Of a DNA stretch of 14,880 nt, positions 7,824-13,562 are shown in pieces. Source of the stretch: Solirubrobacterales bacterium (GTDB taxonomy: Bacteria; Actinomycetota; Thermoleophilia; Solirubrobacterales; 70-9); the NCBI GenBank assembly GCA_030152805.1, contig JASLIG010000080.1:1-14880 (forward strand), read 5' to 3'. Position 1 is the first letter of the stretch. Every line of letters starts with the position of its first letter. Under the pieces are notes generated by a model. The model was not told the origin of the DNA. It did not search any database and saw nothing but the letters and a program-made list of their open reading frames with translations. A program made the translations under genes and the position numbers.

Positions 7824-8693
7824 TTGACCCGCCTCTTCGGATTCACGCAGTTCGAGTTCGCCGGCACGCTCGCCGTCGCCGACGGGCGCTACGTCGTGCG
7901 TGACGGGGAGGGCGAGCAGGTCCTGGTCATCGAGACCCACGGCGCGCCACCGCCAAGCAGGCGCCGGCGCCGCCGGCCACGAGAGGCAAAGGAAGGCCAG
8001 CCCGCAGGGGAGCTCCCCCTGACCATGGCGACGGTCGTGCGCGCCTTCGAACCGTTTGAGCGCGAGGAGGCCGCCAGCGCCTGGTTGGAACGCTCCGTCG
8101 CCGCCGAGGACGCGGAGGACCTCCTGCTCGAGCAGGGCATCGGGGTGATCAACCGGGCCCTTCACGCCAGCGCCGTCGCCAGCGGCGACCCGCACGCGCA
8201 CTCGCTGACAGCAGCGAGGGCGGTGACGGTGCGGATCGGCTACGGCAGCGGCGAGGAGGTCGCCGACGGCGCCTTCACGGAGGCGCGCCAAATCGACCCC
8301 GCCGGGGGCAGTACCTCGAGGCGCCGGCGTCGTGACGAAGAGCTGCTCCCACAGCAGCGCCTCGCCGGGGTCCTCGGTGGCCGCGAGCGGCTGGATACCT
8401 GCGAGACGCTGCTGCTCCGCGCCCGGCTGGACCTGGACGCCGACCGCCAGCGCGAGGCGGCCCTGCAACTGCGAGTGGGGCTGGAGGCGCTGCTGATCGA
8501 GCTGCGCGGCGCGCTCAGCGACCCAGGCCACGAGGAGGACATGGCGGCAATCGAGTCGCGCCGCCAGGAGGCTGGCGAACTGGCCAACGCCGCCCTCCAA
8601 GGCGATCTCAGCGCTGAGCAGCTCACCTCGGTCCGGGATCTGCTCGCCATCTGCGAGCGCGTCCTACGCCGCCGCCGCGTCCTCAGCGGCTGA
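7824..8693 (+). CDS. Unrecognised protein with arginine clusters
   Basis: A 289-residue product I do not recognise. Residues 1-40 look like a small beta-rich unit (FGFTQFEFAGTLAVADGRYVV). An Arg run at 46-51 precedes a low-complexity linker. Residues 66-150 form a second unit, a second Arg run lies at 166-170, and 173-285 is mostly amphipathic helix ending in RRRR. No signal peptide, membrane helix or familiar motif is present. The frame uses G/C third positions like neighbouring genes, which favours it over the long minus-strand frame opposite. The start is TTG at 7824, 22 bases after the cell-wall enzyme, with CAGAAT 7 bases before it and no Shine-Dalgarno; a later GTG is possible. Its end overlaps the convergent HAD gene by 11 bases. 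Confidence 0.7.
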   Translation: MTRLFGFTQFEFAGTLAVADGRYVVRDGEGEQVLVIETHGAPPPSRRRRRRPREAKEGQPAGELPLTMATVVRAFEPFEREEAASAWLERSVAAEDAEDLLLEQGIGVINRALHASAVASGDPHAHSLTAARAVTVRIGYGSGEEVADGAFTEARQIDPAGGSTSRRRRRDEELLPQQRLAGVLGGRERLDTCETLLLRARLDLDADRQREAALQLRVGLEALLIELRGALSDPGHEEDMAAIESRRQEAGELANAALQGDLSAEQLTSVRDLLAICERVLRRRRVLSG

Positions 8694-9345
8694 GCGAGAG
8701 ACGGCGAGCAACCACGGCGTCGAGCAGCGACTCGGCGATCTCGTGCGCCTCGGCCAGTTCGATACCGTCGAGCGAGGGGACGCCAATCACCGTGAGCCCG
8801 GCTGCACGAGCCGCGGCGACGCCCGTGGGCGAGTCCTCGAGCGCGATCACGTTGGGTCCGGCCTCGACGCCGAGGCGACGGCAGGCCTCCAGATAGGGGT
8901 CCGGCGCCGGCTTCGGCGCCGCCACTTCGTGGGCGCTGATGACGACGTCGAAATGGTCCGAGAAGCCAACTATTTCCAGCGAGCGTTGCACGAAGACCAG
9001 CGGCGAGTTGGAGACGAGTCCAATCGGCGTCCCGCGTCGCCTGAGATCGCCCAGCAGCTCGCGGGCGCCGACCATCGCCTCCACCCCGTGCTCCAGCTCG
9101 GCGACGACCAGCTCGTTGAGCTCCTCGATCAGCTGCGGCGCCCGCCCAGGCTCGCCCAGGCGACGTTCGAGGATCCCCCCCGCGATCTCGGCCGAGGTGC
9201 CGACCAGCTCGCGCTTGTTCGCGGGGGTGAACTCGATCTCGCGGCGCTCGAAGAGATCCTGCTCGGCTCGGGTCCAGACCGACTCGGTGTCGAGCAGGAG
9301 GCCGTCGTTGTCGAAGACGACGGCGTCGGGCGAGGACGTCTCCAT
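8683..9345 (-). CDS. HAD-superfamily hydrolase, beta-phosphoglucomutase / sugar-phosphatase-like
   Basis: Cytosolic Mg-dependent phosphatase or phosphomutase of HAD subfamily IA. Numbering from the ATG at 9345 (220 residues): motif I FDNDGLLLD with nucleophile Asp12 and Asp14, a helical cap at about 20-85, motif II VSNS with Ser112, motif III Lys145 (APKPAPDPY), and motif IV LEDSPTGVAAARAAG with Glu170-Asp171. PKPxPDxY and EDSxxGxxAAxAAG are typical of the PGM/DOG-phosphatase group; the substrate cannot be assigned. An in-frame ATG at 9357 would add MLRV. The 9345 start is preferred because TATGCT lies exactly 7 bases before it. The gene diverges from the 148-residue gene and its 3' end overlaps the 289-residue gene. 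Confidence 0.88.
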   Translation of the reverse strand: METSSPDAVVFDNDGLLLDTESVWTRAEQDLFERREIEFTPANKRELVGTSAEIAGGILERRLGEPGRAPQLIEELNELVVAELEHGVEAMVGARELLGDLRRRGTPIGLVSNSPLVFVQRSLEIVGFSDHFDVVISAHEVAAPKPAPDPYLEACRRLGVEAGPNVIALEDSPTGVAAARAAGLTVIGVPSLDGIELAEAHEIAESLLDAVVARRLSLSR

Positions 9346-9352
9346 CACCCGG

Positions 9353-9362
9353 AGCATATGGT
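9353..9362. promoter_or_regulatory. Overlapping back-to-back -10 elements (CATATG core)
   Basis: The sequence AGCATATGGT reads TATGGT (9357-9362) on the plus strand and TATGCT (9358-9353) on the minus strand. TATGGT is followed after 6 bases by the GTG at 9369. TATGCT is followed after 7 bases by the ATG at 9345. Both genes lack Shine-Dalgarno sequences. A symmetric bidirectional leaderless promoter is the simplest reading; the positions are seen, the activity is inferred. Confidence 0.45.
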
Positions 9363-9368
9363 TGTTCA

Positions 9369-9815
9369 GTGCCTTTCCACGTCGAGCTCAGCAACGGCCT
9401 GCAGCACGCCCGCGCCTTCAACCTCGGCCGCGAGCAGATGCTGGCGCAGGTCATCGCCCCATGGCTGGAGGACCTGCCGATCGAGCTAGGCGAACAGGAG
9501 TGGCAACCCGCCGAAAGCGAGCTGAAGATCCTCGAGGGACCGCATCTCAGTGGCCCGGACCTCTCCTTCGGTCAGGGCTGGGCGAACGCCGAGCGCGCTT
9601 CTGAGAACGTGACCAAGCGTGAGCTGGCTTCGGCGCCGCCGCCGAAGCAGCCCGACGCCTTCGTCGTCGAGAGCGAGGACCCGGTGGGCTCGGTCGTCCG
9701 CATGCTCGACGGTCAGGAAGCGACGCCGGTCACCTGGGCCGACGCGCGCAAACGGATCGACCGCCGCGACCCGGAGGTCGCGGCCGTGATCCTCGTGGTC
9801 AAGCGAGAGCCCTAA
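9369..9815 (+). CDS. Unrecognised 148-residue protein
   Basis: I do not recognise this family. The product starts at GTG (PFHVELSNG) and contains an N-terminal mixed alpha/beta stretch with several Trp and Leu residues. A proline-rich linker (SAPPPKQP, about 88-95) is followed by a compact C-terminal unit with TWADARKRID at 122-131 and a beta strand VAAVILVVK near 138-146. No signal peptide or membrane segment is present. The start codon is 6 bases after a TATGGT hexamer and has no Shine-Dalgarno. Only 23 bases separate it from the chosen divergent HAD start. Its TAA overlaps the TAG of the convergent stress-protein gene (CTAA, 9812-9815). Codon usage matches its neighbours, so it is probably a real gene of unknown function. 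Confidence 0.65.
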   Translation: MPFHVELSNGLQHARAFNLGREQMLAQVIAPWLEDLPIELGEQEWQPAESELKILEGPHLSGPDLSFGQGWANAERASENVTKRELASAPPPKQPDAFVVESEDPVGSVVRMLDGQEATPVTWADARKRIDRRDPEVAAVILVVKREP

Positions 9816-10537
9816 GCGGAGACCGGCTCAGCCGGACCCGTGGACTCGTCCGGGTCGCTCGGCGGCTCGGGCGAGAGCGGCGCGAACTCCACCGGACGAC
9901 CGCGGGGGACGACGAGCACCGGGAAGCTCGCGGTCTCGACCGCGTAGTCGCTGGCGGCGCTGAGCGTCACCTTGCCGGCGGGCGACTCCGGGCGGGAGCC
10001 GACGACGAGCAGGTCGATGTGACCGCCGCCGGCGCGCTCCGCCACCGTGGCGCCAAGCGCCGCCGCAAGGCTCTCGGCGGTCTGGCGAGCCGGCGGGTCG
10101 CCTTCGTCGATGACGCCGATCGTGTTGATGCTGACCGACGGGTTGTCGCGCAGGCCGGCGGGGGCGACGGCGATCGCCGCAGGGCCGCCGAGCAGCAGCT
10201 TGTGGGCCGGAATGCCCGGCTTGACCGTGCCCGGCGCGGTGCGGTACTCGGAGCCGAAGACGATCACGTCGGCGTTCTCGCGCTCGGCCAGTTCGGCGAG
10301 GCCGACGCTGGTGCCGGGGTTGACCACGACGTGGCGAGGCATGTCCGGCGCTCCAACCGATTCGGCGCCGCGGGCGAGCAGGTCGTCGGCCTCCTTCTCC
10401 TCCAGCGCCCCACCCTGGGAGTGGCGGACGTAGGCGAGCGAGAGGTCGGCGCCCGAGAAGGCGAGCAGGCGCCCGAGCGCGAGCGCGTCGCGGTCGTTGT
10501 CGGTGTCGTCGTAGGAAACGATGATGCGAGTTGCCAT
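9812..10537 (-). CDS. Universal stress protein, two UspA-like units
   Basis: A 241-residue cytosolic protein with an N-terminal UspA-like domain (strand ATRIIVSYDDT at 2-12; ADVIVFGSEYR at 89-99; GGPAAIAVAP at 117-126) and a shortened second unit. The second unit (INTIGVIDEG at 137-146; HIDLLVVGSR at 173-182; SFPVLVVPRG at 204-213) has lost much of its first half. A Pro/Ser/Glu-rich tail follows. The usual ATP-binding G-x2-G-x9-G-S/T pattern is not clearly conserved in either unit, so nucleotide binding is doubtful. The start is firm: AAGGAG lies 6 bases before the ATG. It is divergent from a LysR regulator across a 107-base AT-rich spacer, suggesting that LysR controls it. Usp-fold membership is fairly sure; the role is not. 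Confidence 0.83.
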   Translation of the reverse strand: MATRIIVSYDDTDNDRDALALGRLLAFSGADLSLAYVRHSQGGALEEKEADDLLARGAESVGAPDMPRHVVVNPGTSVGLAELAERENADVIVFGSEYRTAPGTVKPGIPAHKLLLGGPAAIAVAPAGLRDNPSVSINTIGVIDEGDPPARQTAESLAAALGATVAERAGGGHIDLLVVGSRPESPAGKVTLSAASDYAVETASFPVLVVPRGRPVEFAPLSPEPPSDPDESTGPAEPVSA

Positions 10538-10543
10538 CGGGAT

Positions 10544-10549
10544 CTCCTT
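10544..10549 (-). promoter_or_regulatory. Ribosome binding site of the universal stress protein
   Basis: AAGGAG on the minus strand, 6 bases before the ATG at 10537; one of only two strong Shine-Dalgarno sequences in the window. Confidence 0.8.
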
Positions 10550-10596
10550 GCTGAATCGCGGTCAGGCTGAAGTTCGACCCGATCCTGGCACTCCCC

Positions 10597-10653
10597 TTGA
10601 ATCATCACAACTGTTAATGCCTATATATTCAATAAGCTTTCCTTATGCTGAAT
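10597..10653. promoter_or_regulatory. Stress protein / LysR divergent control region with TTGAAT repeats
   Basis: In an unusually AT-rich spacer, TTGAAT (10597-10602) and ATTCAA (10627-10632) form an inverted pair 24 bases apart; further TGAAT copies lie at 10552-10556 and 10649-10653. On the plus strand TTGAAT could be a -35 for TATATA (10622-10627). On the minus strand the other TTGAAT could be a -35 for TGTGAT (10609-10604) at 17 bases. TAAGCT (10633-10638) also lies 6 bases before the LysR ATG. LysR-type regulators commonly bind between themselves and a divergent target, so this is the likely operator zone. Confidence 0.4.
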
Positions 10654-11562
10654 GCGAGCCGCCTAAACGTGCTCAGGGAGGTTGTGAAAAGCGGCTCCTT
10701 CTCCGCCGCAGCCGACGTTCTCTCCTACTCCCAGTCCGCGGTCTCCCAGGCGATCGCGACCCTCGAGAGCGAGGTTGGGACAACACTCGTCGAGCGCGAC
10801 CGCGGCGGCGTGCGGGCGACAGCCGCGGGCGCCGCCCTCGTCACCCACGCCGAGGGCATCCTCGGCCGCATGGAAGCGGCCGAGACCGAGCTGGCGGCGA
10901 TCGCCGGTGGCCGGGCTGGCAGGCTGCGCATCGCCTCCTTCCCCAGCGCCGGCGCGACGCTGGTGCCGCAGGCGATCGCCGCCTTCAGCGCCGGGCACCC
11001 GGGCGTCGAGGTCATGCTCGCCGAGGGCGAGCCGGACGGGATCGCGCCGCGCCTGCGCGCCGGTGAGTTCGACCTCGCTCTGCTCTACGAATTCGAGGGG
11101 GTGGGCGAGCGACTCGGTGCCGGCATCCGCCGCTTCGAGCTGCTCGAGGACCCGCTTCACCTCGCCCTGCCGGCGAGCCACCCGCTCGCGCGGCGGCGAC
11201 AGGTCCGCCTCGAGGATCTGCGCGAGGAGTCCTGGGTACAGACGTCGGGCTCCGGCCCCTGCGCCCGCCACGTCGTGCGCTCCTGCCATGCGGCCGGCTT
11301 CGAGCCCCGCGTCTCCTTCGAGAGCGACGACTACCAGACGATCCAGGGCCTGGTCGCGGCCGGCGTGGGGGTCGGCCTGATCCCCCAGCTCGCCCTCTCA
11401 GCCGTGCGCGGCGACATCCGCGTCCGCGCCCTGCATCCGCGCAGCCCCGTACGCAAGGTCTTCGCCGCGACACGCCGCGGGGCCCCCGTGACCCCGGCCG
11501 TGGCAACCCTGCTCGACACCCTGCGCGAGGTCGCCCGCTCGCACGGCGACGGCGCCGCGTAA
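10645..11562 (+). CDS. LysR-family transcriptional regulator
   Basis: A 305-residue DNA-binding regulator of usual LysR length. Residues 3-62 are the winged helix-turn-helix (LNVLREVVKSGSFSAAADVL, then SQSAVSQAIATLESEVG at 29-45, and the wing LVERDRGGVRAT). A linker helix follows, with the GRAGRLRIASFPSAGATLVP start of the effector domain at about 89-108. The periplasmic-binding-protein-like effector domain runs to about 300, with the typical GVGVGLIPQLAL near 251. The effector is unknown. The ATG at 10645 is chosen because the HTH starts within a few residues; there is no Shine-Dalgarno. It is divergent from the universal stress protein, its probable target along with itself, and is followed by a strong terminator. 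Confidence 0.93.
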   Translation: MLNASRLNVLREVVKSGSFSAAADVLSYSQSAVSQAIATLESEVGTTLVERDRGGVRATAAGAALVTHAEGILGRMEAAETELAAIAGGRAGRLRIASFPSAGATLVPQAIAAFSAGHPGVEVMLAEGEPDGIAPRLRAGEFDLALLYEFEGVGERLGAGIRRFELLEDPLHLALPASHPLARRRQVRLEDLREESWVQTSGSGPCARHVVRSCHAAGFEPRVSFESDDYQTIQGLVAAGVGVGLIPQLALSAVRGDIRVRALHPRSPVRKVFAATRRGAPVTPAVATLLDTLREVARSHGDGAA

Positions 11563-11576
11563 ACGAGCCCAAAAAT

Positions 11577-11610
11577 GGAACCGCCCCCGGGAGAGTGCGG
11601 GGGCGGTTCC
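11577..11610. terminator. Bidirectional intrinsic terminator between LysR and amtB
   Basis: GGAACCGCCCCCG (11577-11589) and CGGGGGCGGTTCC (11598-11610) make a perfect 13-bp stem with an 8-base loop. Read on the minus strand (from amtB) it is followed by ATTTTTGG. Read on the plus strand (from LysR) it is followed by the T-rich TGTCTCTTCGTTTCT. It lies 14 bases after the LysR stop and 43 bases after the amtB stop, so it serves both. Confidence 0.88.
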
Positions 11611-11653
11611 TGTCTCTTCGTTTCTGGGCCCGCCAGGGCGACCCAGCCGTCTG

Positions 11654-13018
11654 TTAGAGCCCGCCCGCCGGAGTCGCGGGAGCGGCGCTGCTGACACCGT
11701 CGGGGTAGCCGAGTGATGGCACGTCCGACGGATAGACCTCGTGGCCGTGGACGGCGATGTCGCCTTCCTCCATTTCGGCCTCGCTCATCCGCAGCGGCAC
11801 GAACAGTCCCACCAGCTTGAGCAGGATGAAGGTCATGATCGCGCTGAAGACGATGACCCACAGGGCGGTCAGTGCCTGCCAACCGAGCAGGTGCAGGCCG
11901 CCGCCGGAGATCGTGCCCGCGAGGGTGGTTTCCGCCATCGCGTTGTTGGCGAAGATTCCGACCAGGAGGCCACCGGCGACGCCGGCGAAGGCGTGGGTGT
12001 AGACGACGCCGAGAGTGTCGTCTACGTTGCGGAATGGCCTCACCCTGCTCAGGTAGTTGAGGGCGAAATAGACGAGCGTGCTGGCCACGACACCGATGAT
12101 GATCGCGCCCCAGCCGTTGACGAAACCGGCGCCAGGAGTGATCGCGACGAGGCCGACGATCATGCCGTTGACGCTGCCAATCAGGCTCGGCTTGCGCCCG
12201 GTGGCGTAGTCCCATGCGACCCAGACCAAGAAGGCGACCGCGGTGCAGAGGTTGGTGTTGAGCACGGCGGCGGAGGCAATCGTGCCGGCCGAGTACCAGT
12301 CACCACCGTTGAAACCGTTCCATCCCATCCACAGGAGGCCGGCGCCAACAGCGACCATCGCCAGGTTGTTGGGTGCGTCGACCTCTCGATCGCGCTGTAG
12401 GCGCGGCCCGATTACCGCCGCGGCCACGAACCCGGAAACGCCGGCAGCGAGGTGGATTACGTAGCCACCGGAGAAGTCAACCGCTCCGTGCTGAGCGAAG
12501 AAGCCGCCACCCCAGATCAGGAAAGCGTTGATCGTGTAACAGAACACGGTCCAGAGTGCGACGAAGGGGATCCATGCCTTGAAGTTGATCCGCCCGAGCA
12601 CGGAGCCCAACATCAGAATCGGTGTGATCGCGGCGAAGACGATCTGGAAGTAGGCGAGCGTCGACTGCGGGAATTCGATTTCTTCGGATACCACCGGCAG
12701 CAGAGGGATGTGGCCGTGCCCGAGCTCGCTGGCGCTGCTCAGGATCGAGCCTGGATGGCCCCACATATTGGCGAAGAAACTGCCGCCGTCGGCCCCAAAT
12801 ATGTGCATCGGGGTGCCAAACGCCATCTTGAATGCGAACAAGCACCAGAGGATGAGCACGATCGCGAAGGCGACAAAGGCCATCATCATCGAGTTCACCG
12901 ACCAGCGCTTCTGCATCACGCCGCCGTAGAGAACGACCAGCCCCGGGATGCTCATCAGACCGACCAGGGTCGCGGCGGTGAGCTGCCATGAGTTGGCGCC
13001 TTCGCTCAACCATTCCAT
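11654..13018 (-). CDS. amtB: Ammonium transporter, Amt/MEP/Rh family
   Basis: Integral membrane channel for ammonium/ammonia, trimeric in the family. The 454-residue product shows about eleven hydrophobic segments, starting with 14-33 and 45-65. The conduction-site histidines are seen at His189 (GGYVIHLAAG) and His342 (YTHAFAGVAGG), with Asp181 (AVDFSGG) as the structural acidic residue. The loop at about 70-118 is long and Gly/His-rich. The cytosolic C-terminus from 408 (PLRMSEAEMEEGDIAVHG) keeps the pattern that docks PII proteins, followed by a Pro/Ala tail. No cleavable signal sequence is evident. AAAGGA lies upstream of the ATG at slightly long spacing. It is transcribed alone and ends at the shared terminator. 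Unlike most amtB genes it has no glnK/glnB beside it; a PII gene is about 7.5 kb downstream in its direction. Confidence 0.95.
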   Translation of the reverse strand: MEWLSEGANSWQLTAATLVGLMSIPGLVVLYGGVMQKRWSVNSMMMAFVAFAIVLILWCLFAFKMAFGTPMHIFGADGGSFFANMWGHPGSILSSASELGHGHIPLLPVVSEEIEFPQSTLAYFQIVFAAITPILMLGSVLGRINFKAWIPFVALWTVFCYTINAFLIWGGGFFAQHGAVDFSGGYVIHLAAGVSGFVAAAVIGPRLQRDREVDAPNNLAMVAVGAGLLWMGWNGFNGGDWYSAGTIASAAVLNTNLCTAVAFLVWVAWDYATGRKPSLIGSVNGMIVGLVAITPGAGFVNGWGAIIIGVVASTLVYFALNYLSRVRPFRNVDDTLGVVYTHAFAGVAGGLLVGIFANNAMAETTLAGTISGGGLHLLGWQALTALWVIVFSAIMTFILLKLVGLFVPLRMSEAEMEEGDIAVHGHEVYPSDVPSLGYPDGVSSAAPATPAGGL

Positions 13019-13211
13019 AGATCCGGTGTTTCCTTTCTTTTCGAGGGCCGCCGATCAAGAACGATGCTGCCGCCGGCACAAAGCGCCCAATGAATTGCCG
13101 TAAGCCTGCCGTCGCAACGCCTCCCCCACCTCGTACAGCTGTCTAAAGATCGGGCCAAAAGGTTCGCCAGATTGGCGGTTCCGATCCCAAGATGAGCCAG
13201 TAATCTGCGAC
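13019..13211. promoter_or_regulatory. Divergent promoter region of amtB and a small membrane protein
   Basis: A 193-base spacer. On the plus strand TAATCT (13201-13206) lies 5 bases before GTG 13212 and 8 before ATG 13215. CGCCA-GAT-TGGCG (13165-13177) is a short palindrome, and CAGATT (13168-13173) pairs with AATCTG (13202-13207). On the minus strand the amtB leader contains GAAAGGAAAC, but no convincing GlnR box (GTNAC-N6-GAAAC) is present. No -35 was assigned. Confidence 0.3.
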
Positions 13212-13562
13212 GTGATGCCGCTCGAAGGACACTTCAAACGTGTCAACACGCCCCTGCGGCGGCTGACGAAGCGGGAGCGAAACGTCGTCATAATCGGCGT
13301 TGCGGTGACCTTCATCACCCTGGCGGCGCTGATTCTCGCCACCGCCGGAGACAGCCAGCCACCACCGGCACCCGGCTGCATCCGCGCCTCCGTCGCCGGG
13401 CGCACTGGCGCCGAGCTGATCCAGGCTTGCGGCGCGGAGGCGAGGGAGCTCTGCGCCCGAAGCGTGGGCCACGACGAGCCCCAGTTTCTAGCGATCGCCG
13501 CTAGCTGCAGCGAACAGAGCATCCGCCCACTCGCCGCGCCGAACGCTGCCGGCTCGGACTAA
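13212..13562 (+). CDS. Small single-pass membrane protein with four cysteines
   Basis: A 116-residue product of unknown family. It has a basic N-terminus (RVNTPLRRLTKRER, 10-23), one membrane helix at about 24-46 (VVIIGVAVTFITLAALILATA) and an outer segment. That segment starts with a proline stretch and carries Cys56, Cys73, Cys81 and Cys99, which could form two disulfides. The positive-inside rule puts the C-terminal domain outside the cell. GTG 13212 and ATG 13215 are adjacent possible starts. It is divergent from amtB, and its TAA overlaps the TAG of the sirtuin (CTAA, 13559-13562). The clean topology supports a real gene over the minus-strand frames opposite. No function can be assigned. 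Confidence 0.65.
   Translation: MMPLEGHFKRVNTPLRRLTKRERNVVIIGVAVTFITLAALILATAGDSQPPPAPGCIRASVAGRTGAELIQACGAEARELCARSVGHDEPQFLAIAASCSEQSIRPLAAPNAAGSD

Noticed and set aside
7659..8600. 313-residue minus-strand frame opposite the 289-residue gene
   Set aside because: It overlaps the end of the cell-wall enzyme gene and has no recognisable motif; the plus frame fits gene spacing and codon style better.
13019..13045. Possible GlnR nitrogen-control box before amtB
   Set aside because: A GAAAC-like half is present on the minus strand, but no GTNAC half lies 6 bases before it.
13055..13522. Minus-strand frames upstream of amtB
   Set aside because: Low-complexity shadow frames of the small membrane protein; no motif and poor placement against the amtB promoter region.
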